A stretch of 64,000 nt of DNA from JAEVLT01 sp050496765 (lineage in GTDB: Bacteria > Bacillota > Bacilli > Bacillales > Cytobacillaceae). Below the pieces are notes generated by a model. It did not search any database and had not been told where the DNA came from. It saw nothing but the letters and a program-made list of their open reading frames with translations. Within the stretch, counting starts at the first letter, position 1, and the number at the start of each line of letters is the position of its first letter. The translations under genes and the position numbers were made by a program. The DNA lies in assembly GCF_050496765.1 (NCBI RefSeq), contig NZ_JBNWEO010000013.1, positions 496,001 to 560,000 of the forward strand, written 5' to 3'. Below, one piece after another: positions 24,532 through 32,533 of this stretch.

Positions 24532-24703
24532 TCCGTTTACTGTAGTATGATTCCACCTTCATGTGGTACAATTCCGCCTCCATTGCCAAAAATCCCGATT
24601 ACACGGGATACAATTCCGCCTCCATTGCCAAAAATCCCGATTACACAAGTTACAATTCCCCTACGTTGCCAAGAATTTTGACTACACGAAGCACAATTCT
24701 TCA
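24532..24703. repeat. Small 42-bp tandem repeat, about 4 degenerate copies
   Basis: The unit begins AATTCCGCCTCCATTGCC and ends with ATTACACGGGATAC. Two central copies are almost identical and the outer ones are diverged. The unit is a multiple of three, so frames stay open through it (YNSASIAKNPDYT on the plus strand), but no ribosome-binding site supports translation. Confidence 0.8.
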
Positions 24704-24707
24704 AAAA

Positions 24708-24745
24708 AATTCTCCCGCTGCTATACGGGAGAATTTTCTTTTGAA
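24708..24745 (-). terminator. Terminator of hemZ
   Basis: The arms AAAATTCTCCCG and CGGGAGAATTTT overlap the hemZ stop codon; a T7 tract follows on the minus strand. Confidence 0.8.
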
Positions 24746-26232
24746 AACAATTGCTCTAAAATGTTTATTTTTTCAGCCGTGTAAGATTCAAAACTGTCAT
24801 TGTAGGATTTAGGATCTTTCGGGTTGGCAAAATGGGTGATCTCACCCGTTTCCGGATGAATGAATTTACTCGAGGCCCCGCAACCGAGACCAATAATCGT
24901 TTGCATTTCTTCCATAATGATAATATTATAGATGCTTTCTTGGTCCGGAAGCGAATAGCCGACGTTCTCCAAGTTCCCAAGGATGTTTTTTTGCCTGTAC
25001 AAATAATACGGCTTGTACCCGTGCTCGGCTGTCCAGCTTTCCGCCAGTCCCATCATTTTTTCAACTTCGTTTCGCTCCGCTACTTTGTATTTTTGTTTAT
25101 TTTTTGTCATTTCAGAGGCGCGCTTGAACGATAGTGTATGAACGGTTAATGATTCTGGCATTAACTTTTCCGTTTCAGCCAATGTATGAGAAAATTCAGC
25201 CACCCCTTCTCCAGGCAGGCCAATAATGAGATCCATATTGATATTGTTCATCCCCATGGACCTGGCAAGATGATATTTCTCAATCGTTTCCTCCACAGTA
25301 TGGTGGCGCCCTATCGCTTTCAACGTTTCTTGAATATAGGATTGCGGGTTTATGCTGATCCGGTCAATCTTCCATTTTTTCAACACATCCAGCTTTTCTG
25401 GCGTGATGGTATCAGGCCTTCCTGCTTCGACTGTGATTTCGCGGATGTTTTTAACATCAGGGAATGACTCAGTCATTTCTTCGTAAAGCATATCCATTTC
25501 ATCGGCGGTGATGCTTGTCGGCGTGCCGCCGCCATAGTAAATTGTAGTGATCCTGATTCCCTTTTCTTTCAGCCATCTGCCGATTTCTTTCATTTCATAG
25601 TGCAGGCCGCCAAGAAACGAATCGACAGAGCCTTGCCTACCGTTGATCGCATAGGCCGGAAACGTACAATAGGCACATTTCGTAGGGCAAAACGGGATAC
25701 CGATATAAATACTGACTTCCTTTCGAAGGGAATATAAATCAGGAACCACCGCTAACTGCCGGTTAACGATTTGCTGCATCAAATCGATTTTTTTCTCTGA
25801 GATCAAATACTCATCTTTTAGTTGCTGCTTGGCAAGTTCAAAAGGAATTCCCTCTTTTACTTTTCGATGCAATAGCTTTGTCGGCCTTACGCCAGTTAAA
25901 ATTCCCCATTTTTGTACAATCCCTGTCCAATCCTGCAAGACCATTAAATATACTCGTGAAACGGCGTTTTTCAGTTGCTTGAACTGCTCCTTTTCGGACA
26001 TCTCTTCTGCCCAATCTTTTTCATAGCATGCTGTATATCGTTTTCCTGTCTGATCGGCCAGTTCTGCCGATACAGCGATACACTCTTTTGCTGCCAGTGA
26101 AAATTTGATCGTCGCATCGGCATCTTGCTGAAGCTGCCTAACAATCAGGGATTCTTCAAAAAACAAATTGGCAATCAAGGTTAAAGGCCTGTCAAACCGA
26201 GGATCCTCTAACCCGGTAATTGAAATTTTCAA
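24721..26232 (-). CDS. hemZ: Oxygen-independent coproporphyrinogen dehydrogenase HemZ
   Basis: This radical SAM enzyme of about 503 aa has the cluster motif CPTKCAYC near residue 182 and GGGTPTS near 241, in the HemN/HemZ family. B. subtilis HemZ is an anaerobic coproporphyrinogen III oxidase-type enzyme. I prefer a TTG start at 26232 (MKISITGLEDPRFDRPL) because AAGGGTGG lies 5 nt upstream; the ATG three codons earlier sits directly on that site. It is the second heme-related locus in the window, next to yhaX as in B. subtilis. Confidence 0.88.
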   Translation of the reverse strand: MKISITGLEDPRFDRPLTLIANLFFEESLIVRQLQQDADATIKFSLAAKECIAVSAELADQTGKRYTACYEKDWAEEMSEKEQFKQLKNAVSRVYLMVLQDWTGIVQKWGILTGVRPTKLLHRKVKEGIPFELAKQQLKDEYLISEKKIDLMQQIVNRQLAVVPDLYSLRKEVSIYIGIPFCPTKCAYCTFPAYAINGRQGSVDSFLGGLHYEMKEIGRWLKEKGIRITTIYYGGGTPTSITADEMDMLYEEMTESFPDVKNIREITVEAGRPDTITPEKLDVLKKWKIDRISINPQSYIQETLKAIGRHHTVEETIEKYHLARSMGMNNINMDLIIGLPGEGVAEFSHTLAETEKLMPESLTVHTLSFKRASEMTKNKQKYKVAERNEVEKMMGLAESWTAEHGYKPYYLYRQKNILGNLENVGYSLPDQESIYNIIIMEEMQTIIGLGCGASSKFIHPETGEITHFANPKDPKSYNDSFESYTAEKINILEQLFSKENSPV

Positions 26233-26320
26233 CCATACCACCCTTTAAAATAAGCTCCCTTAAGTGTACAGAATCACGAAAACAAGGTCAATATAATGGA
26301 AAAACATTACGTTAAGCCAG

Positions 26321-26357
26321 AAAAAAAGATATCATAGGCTCAAGGCCTTGATATCTT
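26321..26357 (-). terminator. Terminator of yhaX
   Basis: The arms AAGATATCA and TGATATCTT with an internal GGC/GCC pairing are followed by a T7 tract on the minus strand. Confidence 0.8.
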
Positions 26358-26364
26358 ACATGCG

Positions 26365-27234
26365 TTATTTTTTAATAATATTCATCTTTCGTAGAAATTC
26401 AATTGGCTGCTGTTTGCGAAAATGTTCTTTCACCATATAGGCAACGCCGTGTTCGTTTTCCGATCGAGTGATCCAATCTGCTGCTTTTTTTACAGCAAAT
26501 TCAGCATTGCCCATGGCTACCCCAAGTCCCGCTTGCTCAATCATGACAATATCATCAAGGCCGTCACCGATTGCAACTATTTCGGTACTCTTGATTCCCA
26601 GCTGCCTGCCTAAATAAGAAAGCGCGCTCCATTTTGAAACACCAGCCGGAACGATATCCAGCCGCAAGGAATTCAACTGAATGGTATCAATTTCAACAAA
26701 CATCTTCTGAAAAGCAATCACCGTATCGTCTAGATCCTTTTTGTTTTCAAAATAAACTTCGATTTTTGGCGGAGAAACAGGCTGATCATGTAAGTATTCG
26801 CTCAGAGAGGAGACAAATTGCTGGGAATAAAAGACGGGGTCGCCTGAAGTGAACACTGTTTTCGCTAAAAGGTTATGTGAGAGTTTAAACTTATTGGCCA
26901 GTGAAAATTGTTCGTGAACAAGCCTGATTTGACAAGGAATTGCCTCCAGAAAGCGAATGACATCATACGTAATGTCTTCATTTATTCTTTTTACGTAAAT
27001 TGGTTTTTCTTGCACACTGGCAATGTATGCTCCCTGATGGGAAATGAACGGTGTTTTGATTTTTAATGCTTTCGCCACCTTGCGGGCGGTTGGGAAGCTC
27101 TGTGAGGTTACGAGTGTCACAATAATTCCTTTTTGCTGGACATATTCCACAGCTTCCTTCGACGATTTATGCAGCTTTCCATTTGATTGCAAAAGCGTTC
27201 CGTCGATATTTAATGCTAGCAGGCGATAAATCAT
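26365..27234 (-). CDS. yhaX: HAD superfamily phosphatase YhaX (Cof-type)
   Basis: This 289-aa HAD-IIB (Cof/YbjI type) phosphatase has motif I as LALNIDGTLL, with Asn in place of the usual first nucleophilic Asp (DxD would be expected). Motif III/IV is AIGDGLDDIVMIEQAGLGVAM. The start is the ATG at 27234 with AGGGGGC upstream. The Asn at the nucleophile position could lower or abolish activity; this should be checked against homologues before calling it catalytically intact. Confidence 0.85.
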   Translation of the reverse strand: MIYRLLALNIDGTLLQSNGKLHKSSKEAVEYVQQKGIIVTLVTSQSFPTARKVAKALKIKTPFISHQGAYIASVQEKPIYVKRINEDITYDVIRFLEAIPCQIRLVHEQFSLANKFKLSHNLLAKTVFTSGDPVFYSQQFVSSLSEYLHDQPVSPPKIEVYFENKKDLDDTVIAFQKMFVEIDTIQLNSLRLDIVPAGVSKWSALSYLGRQLGIKSTEIVAIGDGLDDIVMIEQAGLGVAMGNAEFAVKKAADWITRSENEHGVAYMVKEHFRKQQPIEFLRKMNIIKK

Positions 27235-27465
27235 GTTGTTGCCCCCTGTTCTTGGTGAAGTTATCCTTATAATCACTTTTATGATAACTGCAGCGAGAAT
27301 AGAACAAGGGACTAAGGGAAGTACCAGGCGATCCAATTGTTCTTTTTAACGGTTGGCAAATCTTTTTTGACCATGGACACTTGCATGTTAAAATGAGTAT
27401 GTAAAAAATTTTTTTAATTTGGAGTTAATGGACTTTTATTTGAAAAACAAAGGGGAAAACCAGTT

Positions 27466-28026
27466 ATGAAACCTGAAGAGTCGAAAATTTATTCCTATCA
27501 TGAATATATCCAATGGGAAGGCCGATGGGAACTTATAAATGGGGTTCCTTTTAATATGAGTCCTTCTCCAAACTTGAATCATCAATTTGCTGTTGGTGAA
27601 TTATATTATGCCTTCCGCTCTTTTTTCGGAAATAAAGATTGTTTTGTCGCGATTGCTCCTTTCGATGTCCGGTTTTCTGAAAATAGTGATTATGAAAACA
27701 CAAAAGATATCTTGCAACCAGATATATCTGTCATATGTAATAAAAATCAATTAGTGAAAAATGGCTGCTTGGGTGCTCCTACACTGGTTGTCGAAGTTTT
27801 ATCACCATCTACGGCACAAAAGGATCGGAATGAAAAATTTAAGAAATATCAGCAGTTTGAGGTAAAAGAATACTGGATTGTCGATCCTAATTACAAAATC
27901 ATTGAAGTTTATGGATTTGAGGAAGGATACTTCCGTAAAAAAGAAGCATTTGGAGAAACGCAAACAGCAAAATCGTTTGTATTTCCTGATTTAGTAGTAG
28001 ATATCGATACACTATTTATGGACTAA
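27466..28026 (+). CDS. Uma2 family (DUF820) endonuclease-like protein
   Basis: This 186-aa protein has the PD-(D/E)XK-like core seen in the Uma2 family: WELINGVPFNMSPSPNLNHQ, then QPDISVICNK, LVVEVLSPSTAQKDRNEK and KYQQFEVKEYWIVDP. Such proteins are common and often amplified in cyanobacteria and some Bacillaceae; their target is mostly unknown. AAAGGGG precedes the ATG. It lies at the left edge of the restriction-modification island, where the conserved yhaX-to-yheA order is interrupted. Confidence 0.85.
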   Translation: MKPEESKIYSYHEYIQWEGRWELINGVPFNMSPSPNLNHQFAVGELYYAFRSFFGNKDCFVAIAPFDVRFSENSDYENTKDILQPDISVICNKNQLVKNGCLGAPTLVVEVLSPSTAQKDRNEKFKKYQQFEVKEYWIVDPNYKIIEVYGFEEGYFRKKEAFGETQTAKSFVFPDLVVDIDTLFMD

Positions 28027-28039
28027 GCTGTTCATATAA

Positions 28040-28087
28040 AAAAACAAGGCATTCTCCCAATTATTGTCATGGGAATACCTTGTTTTC
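28040..28087. terminator. Bidirectional terminator
   Basis: A long imperfect stem (ACAAGGCATTCTCCCA pairing with TGGGAATACCTTGT) has T-tracts in both directions. It serves the Uma2-type gene and the small minus-strand gene. Confidence 0.8.
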
Positions 28088-28212
28088 TAAATGATAAAAT
28101 GAAGTCTTATGAAACAAAAACACAAGTAATTTGCTCCGATCGAAATAGTGAACAGAACAAACTGAGCTTTAATAGGTCTTAAATACAGTTTCATAAAGCG
28201 ATTCTTCTTCAT
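28087..28212 (-). CDS. 41-aa small membrane protein
   Basis: This peptide has a strongly basic N-terminus (MKKNRFMKLYLRPIKAQ) followed by one hydrophobic segment (FVLFTISIGANYLCFCFIRL). AGAGG lies close to the ATG (3 nt), which is tighter than usual. The stop abuts a bidirectional terminator with a T-tract on this strand, which supports a transcript. The family is not recognised. Confidence 0.45.
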   Translation of the reverse strand: MKKNRFMKLYLRPIKAQFVLFTISIGANYLCFCFIRLHFII

Positions 28213-28287
28213 TTACCTCTGCACTTTCTCATTTCCGATTACTATACAATCGCTTGATCTTTCAAATAGTTGATGAGTTTACCAAAC

Positions 28288-28301
28288 AGAACATTTGTTC
28301 C
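28288..28301. promoter_or_regulatory. LexA/DinR-like box
   Basis: AGAACATTTGTTCC matches the Gram-positive SOS box core GAAC-N4-GTTC with the preferred A and T inside. It stands about 75 bp before the methyltransferase start. Confidence 0.35.
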
Positions 28302-28326
28302 AAAAACTATTTTCTTTCAAAAGAAA

Positions 28327-28353
28327 GCATGTTATTATAAAATCATAACATAC
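28327..28353 (+). promoter_or_regulatory. Palindromic operator candidate before the methyltransferase
   Basis: The arms GCATGTTAT and ATAACATAC (8 of 9 complementary) flank TATAAAATC, which looks like a -10 region. The palindrome ends 22 bp before the ATG of a methyltransferase that carries its own helix-turn-helix domain. Autorepression would fit; that is inference. Confidence 0.5.
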
Positions 28354-28375
28354 TTAATAGAAAGTGTTGGTGAAT

Positions 28376-29676
28376 ATGCAAATTGATAAATCAATAGTAA
28401 AGGAATATATGAGTAAAAAGCAAATAGCCACTCAAACAGAATTGGCCCAGCTCCTTGGTATTACTAAAAATCAACTATCAGTTATGCTATCGCCAAAATT
28501 TAACCCCATTAAAAGCAATGTATTAAAACTATGCAAAGTGTTAGGAGTCTCACCTATGGAAATAGTAGAAAAAGAATCAACTAGTCAAACACAAACTTCT
28601 GAAACAACGGTTGCTGAAAATAATTCCCCCTACAAAATTGCAAAAAAAATTAAAACCATTGAATTATTTGCCGGTGGAGGTGGACTAGCGCTTGGTTTAG
28701 AACAAGCAGGGCTTGAATCTGTAGCACTAATTGAGATTAATAAATATGCCTGTGAAACTTTAAAATACAACCGTCCTCATTGGAATGTCATAAATGAAGA
28801 TGTTACAAACGTTGACTTTTCCCAGTTTGAAGTAGATGCGGTTATTGGCGGATTCCCTTGCCAAGCATTTAGCTATGCTGGAAAAAAACTCGGTTTTGAA
28901 GACACTCGCGGAACACTTTTTTTTGAATTTGCAAGGGCAGTTAAAGAGATACGCCCAAAATTATTCCTGGCTGAAAATGTACGAGGGATTATAAGCCACG
29001 ATAATGGCAGAACACTAAAAACCATTATTCAAATACTTTCAGAATTGGGATACCACGTTGAGTATAGGCTTGTTAATGCTGTGAATTATGGGGTTCCTCA
29101 AAAAAGAGAACGTGTAATCATTATTGGAACACTGGATCGATTTACATTTCGCTTTCCCAGAGAAGAGAAAGAAATTGTAACATTAAAAGAAGCCCTAAAA
29201 GATGTTCCACCATCTGAAGGCATGAAGTACTCGGACAATCGAAAGAGAATTCTTGAACTTGTTCCCCCTGGGGGTTGTTGGAGAGATTTACCTATTGAAA
29301 TTCAAAAAGATTTTATGGGGAAAAGTTTCTATTCTGGCGGTGGAAGAACAGGAATGGCACGACGCCTCTCCTGGGACGAGCCTTCATTAACTCTTACAAC
29401 CTCTCCATCCCAAAAACAAACGGAAGATGCCATCCAGAAGAAACCAGACCGTTTACAGTAAGGGAATATGCAAGAATTCAAACTTTTCCTGATTCATGGG
29501 AATTTCAAGGATCGATGAGCGAGAAATATAAACAAATTGGAAATGCTGTACCTGTTAAGTTGGCTTTTAAATTAGGACAATCAATCGTGGAATGTTTAAC
29601 AAAGAAAAAGCAGAATGATTCAATTGAAGATCTTCTAGTTGAAGACGAGGATCATCAACTTGCTCTTTCAATGTAA
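28376..29676 (+). pseudogene. C5-cytosine DNA methyltransferase with N-terminal HTH, frameshifted
   Basis: The N-terminus (about residues 1-65) is a Cro/XRE-like helix-turn-helix (TQTELAQLLGITKNQLSVML). The catalytic domain follows with motif I LFAGGGGLALGLEQAG, motif IV GGFPCQAFSYAG (catalytic Cys), motif VI AENVRG and motif VIII NYGVPQKRERV. The first frame stops at 29461 after SPSQKQTED. One base near 29423-29427 appears missing (CGGAAG where CGGAAAG would restore the frame). The shifted frame continues from 29428 (CHPEETRPFTVREYARIQTF) with motif X IGNAVPV and ends at 29676. Without motif X the product should be inactive, unless the base is a sequencing error. It is convergent with a restriction gene. 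Confidence 0.88.
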
Positions 29677-29677
29677 C

Positions 29678-29710
29678 GAATAACGAACAACTAAAGGTTG
29701 TTCGTTATTC
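29678..29710. terminator. Hairpin between methyltransferase and endonuclease genes
   Basis: A perfect 14-bp stem (GAATAACGAACAAC and complement) with a five-base loop fills the whole gap between the two convergent stop codons. There is no long T-tract. Confidence 0.6.
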
Positions 29711-29711
29711 A

Positions 29712-30482
29712 TTAATTAAATTTTGAATTAATTGTTTCGCTTAGCTCTGCTCCCACTTCTTTAAAAATTTCAATTAAGTAATGATATGTATTAACTGAAC
29801 CTCCCACTAAATTCCAAAAGTCTTCTTGAACCAATAGATCATGCTCCGGATCCATACATTTTGCTTTACTCCACATACTTGTAATATAAGCTGCTGGGTA
29901 AAATGGGTTATATGGAATAGCTAGATAAGTAGATACATTTGCCTTCCGATCAACCGAATAACGATATGCCGCCCAATTTAACAGTTTTCTTTTATGATAC
30001 TCAAATTCCCCCTTGTTTGGTTTAACTGTTTTCACATCAATATAGTACTCTTCTCCTGTTGGCTTTTGAATAAATAAATCGACTACTGAATCATTTTGAA
30101 CTCTTACTTGCCTTGCAGGGTAAATGCTATCTCGAATTTGTTGCAATTCCTCTAGCTTATCACCGCTTCCATTCGTTTTATCTCGCTCCCAAAGACGATT
30201 AATTAAATTTTCTGTCCCAAGATCAATATCCCCTTCTAACTTATACTGTCTCTCCACATGAAAGCCAGCTGCACTAGCTAGCATAATAGCTATTTGTTCA
30301 TAAATAGACATTCCAAAGGATGTATAGAAAGAATGAACCAATGATGCCGTTAGAATTTTATCTTCAGAAAAAATAGCTGTAAAAAACGGTTTATGCTCCG
30401 ATTCGGGTTTATATTTTTCAACCTTTGTTATGATCTTTTCTCTTACAAGGTTACGAATCTGTTCTCTGACTTGTGGGGTCAA
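29712..30482 (-). CDS. TdeIII-like type II restriction endonuclease
   Basis: This 256-aa protein resembles the TdeIII family (as I recall, GGNCC-type specificity). KYKPESEHKPFF near the N-terminus, VVDLFIQKPTGEEYYIDVKT as the likely PD-(D/E)XK core, and KPNKGEFEYHKRKLLNWAAY plus LAIPYNPFYPAAY as family blocks are visible. It is translated from a TTG with AAAGGATG 7 nt upstream. It lies tail to tail with the methyltransferase. If the methyltransferase is truly broken, an active enzyme here would be toxic unless another methylase protects the genome. Confidence 0.78.
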   Translation of the reverse strand: MTPQVREQIRNLVREKIITKVEKYKPESEHKPFFTAIFSEDKILTASLVHSFYTSFGMSIYEQIAIMLASAAGFHVERQYKLEGDIDLGTENLINRLWERDKTNGSGDKLEELQQIRDSIYPARQVRVQNDSVVDLFIQKPTGEEYYIDVKTVKPNKGEFEYHKRKLLNWAAYRYSVDRKANVSTYLAIPYNPFYPAAYITSMWSKAKCMDPEHDLLVQEDFWNLVGGSVNTYHYLIEIFKEVGAELSETINSKFN

Positions 30483-30562
30483 TTGTATTCATCCTTTCAT
30501 TTATACAATGCTAATAGGTAAATTGTACCACACAATTCATCAATTAGGACATAAACCATCAC

Positions 30563-30596
30563 AAACACCCCCTTCTTTTTATCAGAAGGGGGTGTG
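30563..30596 (-). terminator. Terminator of yheA
   Basis: The arms ACACCCCCTTCT and AGAAGGGGGTGT, with a T-rich loop on the plus strand, lie 10 bp beyond the yheA stop. Confidence 0.75.
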
Positions 30597-30606
30597 AATG
30601 TTCAAC

Positions 30607-30957
30607 TTATTGCATTTTTCCGTATAGTTCTTCGAGCGGTTTCATAATAACTTGGTTTAGTTCGCCAATGACCATGCTCATCCGCTGTTCGGCCTGCATC
30701 AGCCGTGAAATGCGTTCATTTTGTTGAACAAGTGCTACAGATTTTTGTGCTTCTTCCACTTCCGCCTGGGAAATATCTTGCCCCATCATTTGCTTTTGCT
30801 GCAAATTCATTTGAATTTGCCGGAATTGATGAAACATGTTTCTTGTGAGTTCATCCGCATTCACATCTTGATACGCTTGTTTTAACTGATTGTAATCCTC
30901 GCTGGAACGAATCGCCTTCTCAAGTTCATTTGCAGCATCATAGAGATTAATTGCCAT
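30607..30957 (-). CDS. yheA: YheA/YlbF-YmcA family protein
   Basis: This 116-aa all-helical protein (MAINLYDAANELEKAIRSSE, later QQKQMMGQDISQAEVEEAQK) is of the family that includes YlbF and YmcA, the regulatory partners of RNase Y. YheA itself has no assigned function. The ATG at 30957 follows AAGGAGTGG; an in-frame extension of 12 codons contains that site. It marks the return to B. subtilis gene order after the restriction island. Confidence 0.9.
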   Translation of the reverse strand: MAINLYDAANELEKAIRSSEDYNQLKQAYQDVNADELTRNMFHQFRQIQMNLQQKQMMGQDISQAEVEEAQKSVALVQQNERISRLMQAEQRMSMVIGELNQVIMKPLEELYGKMQ

Positions 30958-31058
30958 TGTAAACCACTCCTTCTTCATTGCCATTCTTTTCAACTATACC
31001 AGACTATGTAGGCAATTGCGAGAACGTTCATTCTTCGTTCCTGATTAAAAGGAAGTCG

Positions 31059-31090
31059 AATCACAATCGCTGGGCTCCATTCATACGATA
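31059..31090 (+). promoter_or_regulatory. Possible mother-cell sigma promoter for the ATP-grasp operon
   Basis: CATACGATA at 31082 fits the sigma-K -10 pattern CATA-N3-TA and is close to the sigma-E pattern CATACA-T. GAATCAC lies 16 bp upstream. It is about 60 bp before the first yheD-type ATG. Weak on sequence alone. Confidence 0.3.
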
Positions 31091-31147
31091 CTATATCAAC
31101 TTCTGCCTATGTTTTACTCACTTTTTCCGAAAAAATGAGGAATGTGT

Positions 31148-32530
31148 ATGTCACTATCGTTAACACCTGTGACCATTGCTAAAGCCAAGCAGGCTTGTAC
31201 CGAACGGCAAATTCTTCTATCCAAACGGTTGCTCGCTCAATTTGGGTTTGAACAAGACCAAAAAATAAAGCTTTTTATCGGAAACATGATCCAAGTTGTT
31301 AACCTATCAGTGCAAGATATTCCAATTAACGAAATACATTTGCCGGAACCACTAATCGCTGAATTTTCTTTGCCTTTGCAAACAGCAGTCAAGCTTCAAG
31401 CCAAAGCTTCTTCGGCAGACAACAGCCTTTATCTTGGCCCGGTGGTCGCACTTTTAACAGATCCACCATCAAGTCTTGAAGACGAACCCTATTTTCGCTC
31501 GATCCATTCTTTTTGTGAAGAATTAGCTGCGAAAACTGCGGAGCTTGGCGGAATTTTTTACATTTTTACGTATAAACATTTTACAGCAAACGGCGTGAAC
31601 GGCTATTTCTTGCATGAGGGGAAATGGGAGTTTGGAAAACTTCCGCTACCAAATGTCATCTACAATCGCACTCATTCCCGCAAGCTTGAACAGCTTCGGG
31701 TATTTCAAGCCTTTCGCCAGCAGCTTGAACGATTCGCCATTCCCTTTTTTAATGACCGATTTTTATCGAAATGGGAAGTATTTGAAATGTTAAGCCTTGA
31801 GGATAAGCTCCTCCCTTATTTGCCTGAAACAGAATTGTTTTCGAAAGAAACGTTTTTTACGTTTCTTGAAAAATATCCAATTGTTTTCTTAAAACCGACC
31901 CATGGAAGCCAAGGCAAAAACATTCTGAAACTGACAAACGAAAAAAACTCCTTTCGGCTCGAGACTACGACCTGCGCGTTATCGAGCAAGCTTTCAGAAG
32001 TCCAATCCGCCGAAAGAATTTTTCAACTGCTGCAGCCTTTACTAGAGAAGCGAATATACATTATTCAACAAGGAATTTTGCTTGCAACACACGAATCCCG
32101 ATCGATTGATTTTCGCGTTTTATGCCACAAAAATCCGGATGACTTATGGCAAGTTACTTCCATTGTCGCCCGGATTTCCGGCGATCAGCAATTTGTCTCA
32201 AATATAGCAAGAGGGGGAGAAATGGTTAAGCCGATCACCGCATTGAGATTATTTTTCCCGAAGAAAACAGCCAAAGAAATTCTCTCCCTAATGAAGGAAC
32301 TGGCGATCGAAGCAGCTGACACAGTCGACCGCAACACAGAAGGATTGATCGGTGAACTTGGCGTTGATATTGGTGTTGACTCGAGTGGAAAGCTTTGGCT
32401 GATCGAAATCAATTCGAAACCATCCAAAAACTTTGAACAGACAAAAACAAAAATACGGCCATCGACGAAAGCAATTATCCAGCTTTGTACGAAACTCGCT
32501 TTCGAAGCGACGGAAGATAAGGAGGATTAA
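31148..32530 (+). CDS. yheD: YheD-type ATP-grasp spore coat-associated protein 1
   Basis: This 460-aa protein is close in length to B. subtilis YheD. The N-terminal domain is about 190 aa (GPVVALLTDPPSS). A C-terminal ATP-grasp domain has LKPTHGSQGKNI near residue 252, SIDFRVLCHK near 322 and LGVDIGVDSSGKLWLIEINS near 403. B. subtilis YheC and YheD are made in sporulation and associate with the spore coat. The ATG at 31148 follows GAGG at 7 nt. It is first of four overlapping paralogues; the gap to the next is 3 nt. Confidence 0.88.
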   Translation: MSLSLTPVTIAKAKQACTERQILLSKRLLAQFGFEQDQKIKLFIGNMIQVVNLSVQDIPINEIHLPEPLIAEFSLPLQTAVKLQAKASSADNSLYLGPVVALLTDPPSSLEDEPYFRSIHSFCEELAAKTAELGGIFYIFTYKHFTANGVNGYFLHEGKWEFGKLPLPNVIYNRTHSRKLEQLRVFQAFRQQLERFAIPFFNDRFLSKWEVFEMLSLEDKLLPYLPETELFSKETFFTFLEKYPIVFLKPTHGSQGKNILKLTNEKNSFRLETTTCALSSKLSEVQSAERIFQLLQPLLEKRIYIIQQGILLATHESRSIDFRVLCHKNPDDLWQVTSIVARISGDQQFVSNIARGGEMVKPITALRLFFPKKTAKEILSLMKELAIEAADTVDRNTEGLIGELGVDIGVDSSGKLWLIEINSKPSKNFEQTKTKIRPSTKAIIQLCTKLAFEATEDKED

Positions 32531-32533
32531 CCG

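Noticed and set aside
24561..24812. Repeat-containing plus-strand proteins (NSASIAKNPDYT)
   Set aside because: The unit length is a multiple of three, so open frames are expected by chance; they run into the hemZ terminator and hemZ on the other strand and lack a ribosome-binding site.
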